A stretch of 64,000 nt of DNA. Source: Prorocentrum cordatum (taxonomy: Eukaryota; Sar; Dinophyceae; Prorocentrales; Prorocentraceae). Under the pieces are notes generated by a model. That model ran no database searches. It saw only the letters and a program-made list of their open reading frames with translations, and was not told the DNA's origin. Of this stretch, positions 1 to 8,989 are shown in pieces. The position numbers and the translations under genes are program-made. The stretch covers positions 698,800 to 762,799 of the forward strand of contig CAUYUJ010018048.1 of NCBI GenBank assembly GCA_963575745.1, given 5' to 3'. Each line of letters opens with the position of its first letter. Within the stretch, counting starts at the first letter, position 1.

Positions 1-2
1 AC

Positions 3-175
3 GGGCGGAGATCCGATTGTCAGGAGGAGCTCTGTGTCTGGAGCGCGGGGACGGGCCGCGAAGCCTCTCCAGGCAAGGATGCTGCGGCGAGGATCAGGCG
101 CTCTGCGTCGAAGAAGCTGAAGGAGCAGTTCGACGAGGTTGTGACTAAGACCTCGAGGCTCGAAGTTACGCACGT
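3..175 (+). CDS. Possible upstream exon of the channel gene (partial)
   Basis: The frame is open from the window edge. Between about 80 and 165 it encodes a charged, helix-prone stretch (KKLKEQFDEVV) that reads like protein rather than noise. It lies about 200 bp upstream of the first recognised channel exon and on the same strand, so it could be part of the cytoplasmic N-terminus. No splice site could be fixed, and the true start is probably outside the window. It could also be non-coding. Confidence 0.3.
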
Positions 176-359
176 CCACCTCCTTCCTCATGGATCGATC
201 TGGCTCGACAGATGTAGCAGAAGTATGGGATGTAGGGTTCCCCGGTCGTTATTTTTTTGGGGGATGACGTCGGCTCTCAGGGTTTGCTCCCATTTCCCCC
301 CCTCCCCTCCCCCCCCCTGGGCCCCCGGTCTCCCCATGCGGTGGACAGTGTGAGTTCGG

Positions 360-2226
360 GCCGCGCAGAGACGCGCTCCGTGGGCTCCATGCGCCCCCTC
401 GCCTCGCGGGATGGCCCCTTTGCTCGGTTCGTGAAGAGCCGCAGATTCACCATGGGAATATCTTGTCTGATCATCATGAGCTCGGTGCTGATCGGCGTCG
501 AGACCCAGATTCGTTCAAGTCTGTCCTCCCGAGGTTCAGATTCTGAGCATGTGCAGAGCATCCTGCTTGCGGCGAACTGCATATTCACCTTCTTGTTCAC
601 CGTGGAGATGGTGGCTCGGATATCCCGATGAAAGACAAACAGCAGAAGCACAAACTTTCGGAGGTCCGCGCGGATTTCTTGGATCGGCGCTGGGCCCCCC
701 ACCTTGGCGCGCGGAACGCACCAGGGGCGGCGCCAGAGGTGCCGCAAGGGGGGCACAATCCGCGCGGACCTCCGACAGTTTATGTATATGCAGTTTGTTG
801 TTCCTCTAACATCTGTGTTCCGATGGGAGTTCTTCGTGTACGAGAGAACGTGGAACTGCTTCGACATGGCCATCCTTATCCTAGCGCTCATCGAGATTGC
901 TCTGGAGCTCGTGCTCCAATCGTTTCCAGGCAGGGGCCGCAACCTCCTCGACAACGGTGGGACGGCGAAGATGCTGCGCCTGTTTCGCCTCACTCGGCTT
1001 CTTCGCCTCGTCCGAACATTCCGCCAGCTGAAGCCCCTCCGGATGCTAGTGCACTCTATCATGTTCGCCGCCAGGTCTGTCTGTTGGGCACTGCTTCTGC
1101 TCCTGATGATCGTATTCGCCTTCGGAGTCGTCCTGACACAAGCTGTCACAGAGCATACCGAAGGAGGCAAGCGAATCGACGACGAGGACCTATCTCTTCA
1201 TCCTCGTTCATATCTCCGTCCCCCTCGCCCTCCAACCATCCTACGCCTGAGGATTTACTGGCGTACTACGGCGACCTTTATCGATCAATGCTGAGTCTGT
1301 GGATGGCCGTGTCCGGAGGAATCAGCTGGATCGAGCTCACCGAGCCGCTTCGGAAGACCGGAAACAACATGTGGATGATTCTGTTCCTGGTGTACATCGT
1401 TTTCGTGTTTTTCTTTATCATACAGGCGTGCGCCTTTCCAACCGCGCTCGATGAAGTACGTGGTCTCGTCGCTGGGACGAACGATCTTGGGCTATGTCAA
1501 TGATTGGGCCGCCTTGGAGCCGTCCCGGGGCCGTCTTGGAGGCCAGCTGGGGGCCTCGCTGACCATTTTGGGGTCATCTGGGGGATCTCGAGCCTCTCTG
1601 GAGAGTCTCAGGGTCGTCTGGAGACGCCTTGGGACCGTCTTTGGGATCGGTCTTGTACTGTCTCGGAGTCGTCCGGGTGCCCTTTGGACGCCTGCTGGGG
1701 ACCTCTGGGGCCATGGCTTTGAGACAGGATTTGTTTACACAGCTCAGCATTCTCATCCATCATGGCTGGAAATCAATCAGGGGCAGCCTAACCAACCCCA
1801 AGCAATTCGTCCCCTTCCGTGACGCCCCCCCTGGCCCCGCCCCAAGGCGTATGTATGCGGCCGGAGGGCAGCTCGAAAGGCGAATCTGACGTCACGGAAG
1901 GGGATGGTTTGCTCGGGGTCGGTTAGGCCGCGCCCGAATCCATGGGCACTGAGACGGGGCACTGGCCCAGAGGGGCGCATCGACCCCCAATGGCCCACTC
2001 CTCGCCAAGCGGGGCCTCAGTGCCCCAACCTGCCCAGGAACGGAGGACTTCCCCATCGGGGGGGCCGATCGCCGTTCTGTCTTCGATGTATGGTCGATTC
2101 TAGGCCAGCCAGTCCCCCCGTTTCTTATTCCCAACCATCCTGTGGTGTTGGGTCCTCGTTTTGAAGAGACGGTGCCCCGCGTTCTCCTTCCTTCCTTCCT
2201 TCCTCCCGCTGCCTCCTCCCCCCTCC

Positions 2227-2264
<38 letters not shown>

Positions 2265-5200
2265 ACACCCATTTCGGCACACCCCTCACACGTTTCGTGG
2301 CTCCATAGGGAGCTCCACCGAAGGCCCCAGTGCCCGCGGCCGCATGCGTCCCCCACACCCATTTCGGCACACCCCTCACACGTTTCGTGGCTCCATAGGG
2401 AGCTCCACCGAAGGCCCCAGTGCCCGCGGCCGCATGCGTCACACTCCATAGGGAGCTCCACCGAAGGCCCCAGTGCCCGCGGCCGCATGCGTCCCCCACA
2501 CCCATTTCGGCACACCCCTCACACGTTTCGTGGCTCCATAGGGAGCTCCACCGAAGGCCCCAGTGCCCGCGGCCGCATGCGTCCCCCACACCCATTTCGG
2601 CACACCCCTCACACGTTTCGTGGCTCCATAGGGAGCTCCACCGAAGGCCCCAGTGCCCGCGGCCGCATGCGTCCCCCACACCCATTTCGGCACACCCCTC
2701 ACACGTTTCGTGGCTCCATAGGGAGCTCCACCGAAGGCCCCAGTGCCCGCGGCCGCATGCGTCCCCCACACCCATTTCGGCACACCCCTCACACGTTTCG
2801 TGGCTCCATAGGGAGCTCCACCGAAGGCCCCAGTGCCCGCGCCCGCATGCGTCACCCACACCCATTTCGGCACACCCCTCACACGTTTCGTGGCTCCATA
2901 GGGAGCTCCACCGAAGGCCCCAGTGCCCGCGGCCGCATGCGTCCCCCACACCCATTTCGGCACACCCCTCACACGTTTCGTGGCTCCATAGGGAGCTCCA
3001 CCGAAGGCCCCAGTGCCCGCGGCCGCATGCGTCCCCCACACCCATTTCGGCACACCCCTCACACGTTTCGTGGCTCCATAGGGAGCTCCACCGAAGGCCC
3101 CAGTGCCCGCGGCCGCATGCGTCCCCCACACCCATTTCGGCACACCCCTCACACGTTTCGTGGCTCCATAGGGAGCTCCACCGAAGGCCCCAGTGCCCGC
3201 GGCCGCATGCGTCCCCCACACCCATTTCGGCACACCCCTCACACGTTTCGTGGCTCCATAGGGAGCTCCACCGAAGGCCCCAGTGCCCGCGGCCGCATGC
3301 GTCCCCCACACCCATTTCGGCACACCCCTCACACGTTTCGTGGCTCCATAGGGAGCTCCACCGAAGGCCCCAGTGCCCGCGGCCGCATGCGTCCCCCACA
3401 CCCATTTCGGCACACCCCTCACACGTTTCGTGGCTCCATAGGGAGCTCCACCGAAGGCCCCAGTGCCCGCGGCCGCATGCGTCCCCCACACAAATTTCGG
3501 CACACCCCTCACACGCTTCGTGGCTCCATAGGGAGCTCCACCGAAGGCCCCAGTGCCCGCGGCCGCATGCGTCACCCACACAAATTTCGGCACACCCCTC
3601 ACACGCTTCGTGGCTCCATAGGGAGCTCCACCGAAGGCCTCAGTGCCGCCGCCCGCATGCGTCACCCCCACCCATTTCGGCACCCCCCCCGCATTCTGCA
3701 CGGCAGGGTCATCACCACGGTGGCGTGCCAGGGGCGCACCTTGCGCGAAGGCGACGGGGCGGGGGAACGGCGCTCCGGGGGCGGCCAGACCTCTGGGGCG
3801 CGAGCAGTCCGCGGCCAGACCATCTCTCGGTCCTGTGGACTCTCGCCCTGGGCCGTCGGCTGCCCGGCGCGCTGCTCCCTCGGTCGACGTCGCCCAGGCG
3901 TGATCCTGGATTGCGGCCGCCACGAGGTAGGGAACGGCAAGAAGGAGGACGACGACTGGTGGCTGGAGCTCTACGCGCTGCTCTCGCGCGCCACGCGCCA
4001 CGAGGACCTCCTGCTCATGCGGGCGCCGCGCATCGAGTTCTTCCTGGCAGGGCCGCCGCAGGGCTTGCGGAAGCAGCTGGAGCAGTTTGCGGCGCGCACG
4101 AAGCGGTGCAGGAGGGAAGCGACGGCCCTCGCCAGGGAGCTCGGCTTCACCGAGTTCATCCGCGAGGCCTGACCTGAGGAGCGTCTCCCCCGAGCCGCGC
4201 CTTCTCTCGACTGCCCGACTAATTGTTTGGCCTCGCGCCGCGGACGACCCGCGCGCGTCGCTGGGACCCTCTCGGGGCGACCAGCGCGCGTCGCGGGAAC
4301 TCCGTGCTGCGGGGGGCCCGGCGCCTCGTTCGCCCGTCGTCGCTCTGCCCAGCGGTCAGAGACTTGCCCGCTATCAGCCAGCCAGTTAGCTAGTCAGCTC
4401 TCTCTGCTTCGCGCAGCGGACGACCCGCGCGCGTCGCTGGGACCCCGCCCGGGGCGACCAGCGCGCGTCGCGGGGACTCCGCGCTGCGCTGCGCCCGCAG
4501 CCTTGGATTTTGGAGTGCGCGGGCAAAGAGGAAGGAAAAGAAGAGCCGAAAGCGGGCGCGATCCTCGCAAGAGGCGTGCCGACATGGGCGTCGCGACGTG
4601 CGGACGCTGCCGTCGGGGTTCCCGCGGAAGCTGCCTGCGGCGGCCACGCCCAGTGTCACGTGTGTTCGGACAGGCATGCTCGACACTTACACTAGGCGGT
4701 TCCATGATCGCATTCATGCAAATATATTCACTCGCGCGCAGACCCATTCATACTCAGATTCCCTCGCGCTCTGACTCACCCGCGTTCTTTCTCTCGTAAT
4801 CAGATCTATCGTATTCCTTTGCGTTGTGTGCCCCGCCACATTTCGGCACACCCCTCATGCGGTTCGTGGCCCCATAGGGAGCGCCACCGAAGAAAATATT
4901 CACAATTGCGATACTCACAACTGCATATGGTTGGGTCCTTCGCCAGGATAATTATTTTCGCGATCCCGCAAAGGGGGTGTGTGCCCTGGTGTGTGTGTGT
5001 GTGTGAGAGAGAGAGAGTTCGATCGGTTTTTGCACCACGCCGCCCAAGACAGATGCCCCCCAGCCACTGGCAACTCCCGATAGTTGCTGATAGGTGACAA
5101 TTGGGGGGCATCTGTTTGCGGCGGTTCGGTGCACCAGCGGGTCGACTTCATGCCCCCCCTCAGGGTCACCCCCTCTTCTGTGGATCCCGATATTCGCCGT

Positions 5201-7621
5201 GTAGGACACGCCCCATGTTCAGCATCAATCTGCGGTGTGGCGGGGACATGTATCATTGCTTCTCCCATTCGCCACTGGCGACGCGAAGTCTCGTCTCTTT
5301 TCGACTTGGTGGCGGAGCTACAGCTCCATCTTGAGGCCATATGTTGCGCCCTGGGTCTCTTTCGGGCCTCGTGGTTGCTCCCGGATGTATCGCATTCTCA
5401 TCTTGGGACCGCTTTGACCCCAAAGAGGTGACCTCGGATTTTGAACGTATGCTCAACTACTTGCGGAGTGCTTGTTTTTGAAACTAGGGCTCTCTGCGAG
5501 GCCATCTCGGAGACCTCTTGCGCCCCATCTGTGTGTTCGGCTTCGGGAGCGCCTGCGGGGTCCTGGGGCTGTCTAGGATGTTCGGGGCGAAAAGCGCACC
5601 CTTCCAAAACAGCTTGGTGACCACACCGTGTGGTGAGTCAGTGGGGATTCGGGGTAACCGCGCGGTTTTGGGACTGGGGCCGTTCTTCGAGGACGTCTCG
5701 GGCGACTGGGGCCTCTGAAGTCCCAAAACCGTGCGGTGACAGACCGTGCGGTGAGATCTTTTGGGCTTCCGAGGTCACCGCACGGTCCGTCAACACACTG
5801 TTTGGACCCACGAGAAGCCGGTCCTAAGGGTTCTGGGGAATGGGTCCGATTTTCCCAGGGTTCACGTTGTGAGAACATCACGGCGTCCAGGGCCTAGGGA
5901 GGAACGCCAACCATTGAACACGCCTTTACGCGGAGGTCGGCGGATACTTAACGTGGTGACAGGCTGAGGGGCAGCGTTTGAGGGGGATGAGCTCAGGGGG
6001 GGATGCATCGACACTCGATCGCCGATTGATCGCCGAGTTGTGCCCTGACAGCCCACTCCGCCCACGAGCGTGCGGATTCGATATCGGGGCGTATCGCCGA
6101 TTTATCTGCGATGCCTCGATGTTTCCCCCCCCCTGAGCCGGTCCACCCCTAACTTTCTCCTTCACAGGCGTGTTCTGCCAGAATGCATTCGACGGAGCTC
6201 AAGAAGATTTGGAGCTCACCATTGAGGCCCAGCTCAGGGAGAAGCAGATACACGTGGATCGCCTGGGGATGCTGTTCCAGGAGATGAACGACGACGTCGA
6301 TGCTAAAAGTGATGGGCTGACGGCAGCTGAGTTGCACTCCCAGCTGAGCAGGCCGAAGGTGCAGTCATGGTTCAAAGCAGCAGAGGCCGCATTTCAGTCC
6401 TTCACATGCATCAGTCTGCGTCCGAAATGGGACGCCCACCCCCACGTCGCCACAATCAATCCCCTGTGTAGTTTATGGCATAATTTCATTGCTGGGTCTG
6501 TGCATTTTCGCTTAAGCAATGTATCCCCCTCCCGCGTCGTCACATAAATCTTCTCTTCTTTGTCTGTGTCGATGGGGGTAGTGTATGTGTCCTGCGCTTG
6601 TGTCAGATCCCCGGTTGCTGAGCCGCGGCATCGGAGTTATGGAAGGGGGGGTCGCATGGGCTCGATGTATAAACCACATCGCGTGGTCGACCACCGTGCG
6701 GTGAGGTCTCTTGGGATTGCGAGGTCACCGCACGGCCTATCACCACACTGTTTTGGGACCCCCATGAGGCGGGTGGTGCAGGGACGTGGCCCAGAGGTCA
6801 CAGAACCGTGCGGTGACGGGGTGACCGATTGTGCGGTGAGATTTTTTGGGGTTACGAGGTCACCGCACGGTCGGTCACCATTCGGCGGCGAGCGAGGGAG
6901 GGAAGCGAGAAGGAGAAAGCTTCCTCAGAAGGCGGCGGGACTTCTCACAGGCCCTCGCGCCTTCTGAGAGGTTTTTCTATAACTTCAGGGAAGGCTCAGA
7001 CAACTTTTCAGAAAGCCGGGGGGGGTTGAGCCTTCCGGGAAGGCGTGCCCCTTCTCTCTCACTTCCCCCCCGGGCTCGCCGCCGAGATCTATCATCGATG
7101 AGAAGTTCGCTTGGGGGACCTTCCGGGGCCCAGCTCACAGACATGGATCTGTTCGTCTCCAGTGCGATTCCAGTCCGACTTTGGTTCGACACTAGCTCGA
7201 GTCAGGTTCGATTCAGGTTCGACGCAAGGCGACAGATGTTCGACGCAGCATCGACGCACGAGTGGAGCGAGTGGCTCCAGGAGGGTTCCCAGAACGAGCA
7301 TATAATTTTCCAGTCGTTGTGCCGGACTGTATTTCAGCCTCTGCCTCGGCCATGGACGTGGACGCGAAGCAGACATGGAAACTCTTCAAGATACTCGATT
7401 CGGACAGGTCGGGCCGTGTCGCCCTCGATGAGTTTGTTGACGGGTGCCTGCGGTTGAGGGGGCCGGCCACGGTTGTCGACGTGGAGTCATTGAAGTGGGA
7501 GATCAGGATGGTGAATGTTCGTGCGGAACAGACTGCTGACAGGCTTTCTGCCTTGATCGAAAAACTTGGACATTCCAATGCCCAATGTGCATCGCTTCCA
7601 GGAGACTTGAGGGCGGCATGA
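360..7621 (+). CDS. Voltage-gated cation channel (6TM) with C-terminal EF-hands, six visible exons
   Basis: This is an ion-transport family channel of the plasma or an internal membrane, presumably passing Ca2+ or Na+. S1 (446-508) and S2 (557-619) are in the first exon. S3 (857-916), S4 (971-1033, with Arg at every third position as in a voltage sensor) and S5 (1049-1123) are in the second. The pore loop (1291-1335, SGGISWIE) and S6 (1369-1420) are in the third. The protein continues LNVVTGVFCQ, a junction I associate with dinoflagellate channels, into a degenerate EF-hand (6266-6352) and a canonical one (7375-7458, loop DSDRSGRVALDE). A short helical tail ends at the TGA at 7619-7621. Best exon set: about 360-630, 826-1186, 1252-1423, 5948-5962, 6168-~6388 and ~7352-7621. 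The last junction is unresolved. Only one 6TM repeat is present, so the channel would assemble as a tetramer. The ion selectivity is not readable. Confidence 0.8.
625..825 (+). mobile_element. Introner-like intron 1 with terminal inverted repeats and a 6-bp direct repeat
   Basis: Removing 195 bp between two CCGATG copies (625-630 and 820-825) joins S2 to S3 in frame, giving VARISRWEFFVYER. Inside, 634-676 and 757-799 are inverted repeats. The inner 25 bp (652-676 against 757-781) differ at one position. No placement of the boundary within the CCGATG repeat gives GT-AG, GC-AG or GA-AG ends. The layout is that of a small inverted-repeat transposon with a target duplication that is removed as an intron. 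Confidence 0.65.
1187..1251 (+). other. 65-bp intron 2, probable GA-AG ends
   Basis: The S5 exon ends GACGAG and the pore exon begins GAT. Removing 65 bp gives the in-frame junction DDE-DLLAYYGD. GAGGA occurs at both borders (1184-1188 and 1249-1253), so the cut is ambiguous, but one placement gives GA...AG, a non-canonical pair reported from dinoflagellates. The length is not a multiple of three, and unspliced sequence loses the frame. Confidence 0.6.
1793..1931. mobile_element. MITE-like element, 42-bp terminal inverted repeats
   Basis: Bases 1793-1834 and 1890-1931 are inverted copies, 36 of 42 matching and starting GC(A/G)GCCTAACC. The spacer is 55 bp. The similarity weakly extends a few more bases outward. 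No coding sequence lies inside and no clear target duplication was found. Confidence 0.65.
1985..2115. repeat. Dispersed repeat family C, copy 1
   Basis: It carries the family skeleton: CCCCAATGGCCCA, a TCGCC segment, CTGCCCAGGAACG, a TCGGGGGG run, CGATGTATGGTCGATTC and a closing CCAG-CCCCCC. Related copies lie at 19610-19765, 36973-37115 and, more diverged, inside the GC-AG intron at 5963-6167. Confidence 0.45.
2227..2264. repeat. (CAT)n microsatellite
   Basis: About 12 uninterrupted ATC units directly precede the 90-bp minisatellite. Confidence 0.95.
2266..3690. repeat. 90-bp tandem minisatellite, about 16 copies
   Basis: The 90-bp unit includes ATTTCGGCACACCCCTCACA and the NotI-like string GCGGCCGCATGCGTC. 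Unit starts recur every 90 bases from 2504 to 3674. There are two more units before that and one truncated unit near 2440. Internal units are almost identical, while the last three carry shared changes (CAAATTTCGG, ACGCTTCG). Because 90 is a multiple of three and the unit lacks stops in several frames, both strands show long false reading frames. The array lies in intron 3 of the channel gene. Confidence 0.95.
3901..4172 (+). pseudogene. C-terminal fragment of a PIF1-like / superfamily 1 DNA helicase
   Basis: The encoded tail contains LYALLSRATRHEDLLLMRAP, which matches helicase motif VI (the VALSR-type block) in the form common in dinoflagellate helicase-like genes. A basic helical end (GFTEFIREA) and a TGA follow. 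Nothing upstream corresponds to Walker A or B, because the sequence there is the minisatellite. It lies in sense within channel intron 3. I infer a retro- or transposon-carried 3' gene fragment. It could instead be the last exon of a nested gene. Confidence 0.5.
4240..4490. repeat. Two-copy direct duplication of about 71 bp
   Basis: Bases 4240-4310 and 4419-4490 share CGGACGACCCGCGCGCGTCG and the following GC-rich text with few changes, offset by 179 bp. No coding function is seen. Confidence 0.75.
4837..5017. repeat. Relic minisatellite unit and a GT/GA microsatellite
   Basis: 4837-4892 is a diverged half unit of the 90-bp minisatellite (CATTTCGGCACACCCCTCA ... CCATAGGGAGCGCCACCGAA), 1.1 kb from the main array. 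4988-5017 is (GT)n followed by (GA)n. Confidence 0.7.
5049..5115. repeat. Perfect 14-bp inverted repeat with a nested hairpin
   Basis: ACAGATGCCCCCCA (5049-5062) pairs perfectly with 5102-5115. The loop holds a second stem, GCAACT...AGTTGC. It may be a small MITE remnant within the channel intron. Confidence 0.65.
5728..5787. repeat. CCGTGCGGTGA hairpin family, copy A
   Basis: ACCGTGCGGTGA occurs at 5728-5739 and 5743-5754, and its inverse TCACCGCACGGTC at 5775-5787. The spacer TTTTGGG-TTCCGAGG and the downstream CACACTGTTTGGACC recur in the copies near 6.7-6.9 kb. Confidence 0.75.
5963..6167 (+). mobile_element. GC-AG intron 4 built from an inverted-repeat element
   Basis: The donor ACAG|GC and the acceptor ACAG|GC join NVVT-G-VFCQNA in frame, and ACAGGC stands at both borders. 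Inside, GCTCAGGGGGGG-ATGCATCGA (5991-6011) is inverted at 6116-6138. The stems are 28 and 29 nt from the splice sites, and weaker pairing extends to the ends. The central text resembles dispersed repeat family C. I infer that a mobile repeat became, or arrived as, this intron. Confidence 0.65.
6389..7348 (+). other. Channel intron 5 (boundaries approximate) with hairpin family copies B and C
   Basis: Between the EF-hand exons there is non-coding sequence containing two more hairpin-family copies: arms 6692-6704/6725-6737, and 6805-6816 plus 6828-6839/6860-6872. GGCC at 6385-6388 and 7348-7351 gives an in-frame join, but so do nearby alternatives, and none has canonical ends. I could not decide between them. 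Confidence 0.5.
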
Positions 7622-8708
7622 CAGGAGGCAACTCAGGGTGGAATCGCGCGAGCTCTGTGCTGGTAGTCGGTGAGCTTCTAGTTTGCCGCAACGTTTCGAG
7701 GCAGACCGTCTCGTAGAGGCAATTGCACATCGTTCAAAGCACGTTGTGTTTTTCAGTTCTTTTGCCGCCGTCGCGCGTGGGCTGTGAACCAGCAGAACTT
7801 TCAAGTATTTTCCCGCGATGTGGTTGAAGACTTCACGCTCCGCGTATCCCCACTCACCTTACCGCCCTCTGGACTTTTCCTTGCGGGCCGCGAATCAAAA
7901 AAAAGTATCCCCACTGACACGTCCAGAGACGATTCCAAGGGAGGATGCACCTTTGTGAAGCGAAGAGGGGGGGAACTGTTCAATCCAGAGGGGGAATCGG
8001 CTCAGACAGCCCCCAGATAGTAGCAATGCGGGGCCCCCTCGGAGCCCCCGGGGGGACTCGTTGGGCTCTTCCCGGGGGGTCTCGTTGGGTTCCTTTCGGG
8101 GGGCCTTTCGAGGCCAATCGGGGTGCCGTTTGGATGTCGAGGCGGCACCCAATTACAAATTGCCACCCTCCGTTCTCGGCGCGCTCTCGTGCTGCCCCTT
8201 GAGGCTCCCTCGAGGCCAGAGCTCCACGAAGACAGAGTTTTGCCGTTCTCGTTGTGCTTTCGTTGTTCATCGCGGTGTCTCCAAGCCGTTGCTGCAAAAC
8301 GACGTCGAAACGAACACGGCCCACGGCATCGCCAACCACACCGCTTAGGTGAACCCTGCTCGAGGCCCCTCAAGGCCCCTCCTGGGGCACAGTGGGCCGC
8401 CTGGGGGCCGATCGGATGCTTCAGTGACGCTTCGAGCACCAAACAGGCGAAAGCGCCACACTGACTGAATGTCTAAGGGGTCTCTCGCGGGCCTTCTGCT
8501 GCTGCATCCACCGGAGGCTCGGGGGCTGCCTCGGGGCCATGGTGTGTCCTTGTTTGCACCTCTTGCAGGCAGGCTGGAGGCAGAGTTCTAGAAGCTTCGC
8601 GTATCCCCATCAGCGCATTGCGGCGTTGGCCTATGTGCCTTCGTTGCCAATCGTCTCGCTTGCGCCCCTGTCGAGATTGACCCGCTCTCTGGAGCCGTCC
8701 TTTGAGCC
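7622..8708. other. No gene seen; GC-rich spacer with a repeat F fragment
   Basis: Reading frames here overlap on both strands without recognisable domains. 7893-7945 and 8590-8615 carry the repeat F core (GTATCCCCA...), and 8020-8140 is G-rich text of the GGGGGG-CTCGTTGGG type. Confidence 0.5.
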
Positions 8709-8795
8709 GCAGATCAAAAAAAGTATCCCCATCAGCCCACCCAGAGAAGATGCCCAGGCGAGTTGCCCTGATCAGGCATGTGGGGGAGCAAGCAG
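8709..8795. repeat. Dispersed repeat family F copy, followed by a purine tract
   Basis: It contains GTATCCCCATCAGCCCACCC, GATGCCCAGGCG and CCTGATCAGG. The same order occurs at 10500-10570, with partial copies at 7893, 8590 and 38750. A GGA-rich purine tract follows at 8835-8945. Confidence 0.6.
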
Positions 8796-8989
8796 TGGAA
8801 TAAAGGGCTAGGGCATCCGCCATACCCCAACAGGGGGAGGATGGAGGAGGAACCAGAGGAGGAGGGGGAGGGGGAGAGGGGAGGAGGGAGGAGGGAGGTG
8901 GGGGAGGGAGGAGAATCAGGCGGACGAGGAGGAGGAGGGCGATCAGAAAGGCCAGAGACCTCTTGCATGTCTCTTGGAGTGTCTTTGGA

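Larger units (their letters stand above)
1424..5947 (+). other. Giant intron 3 (about 4.5 kb) flanked by ATAC
   Basis: S6 ends FFFII at 1419 and the next channel residues, LNVVTG, start at 5948. The sequence ATAC sits at both borders (1420-1423 and 5944-5947). Joining across it is exactly in phase and restores the expected S6-EF-hand linker. No canonical splice pair is available at that join. The intron holds a MITE, a minisatellite, a helicase gene fragment, a local duplication and two hairpins, listed separately. 1500-1780 shows nothing recognisable. Confidence 0.55.

Noticed and set aside
1421-1503. Read-through of the S6 exon to 1503
   Set aside because: The residues after FFFII no longer resemble the family, while an in-frame join to LNVVTGVFCQ exists.
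2125-4001. Very long open frames (up to 676 codons) on both strands
   Set aside because: They are produced by the 90-bp minisatellite, whose unit is a multiple of three and lacks stops. Only the last 90 codons on the + strand resemble a protein.
6391-7337. ATTTCAG direct repeat as the border of the last channel intron
   Set aside because: Joining across it shifts the frame and destroys the EF-hand, so it was not used.
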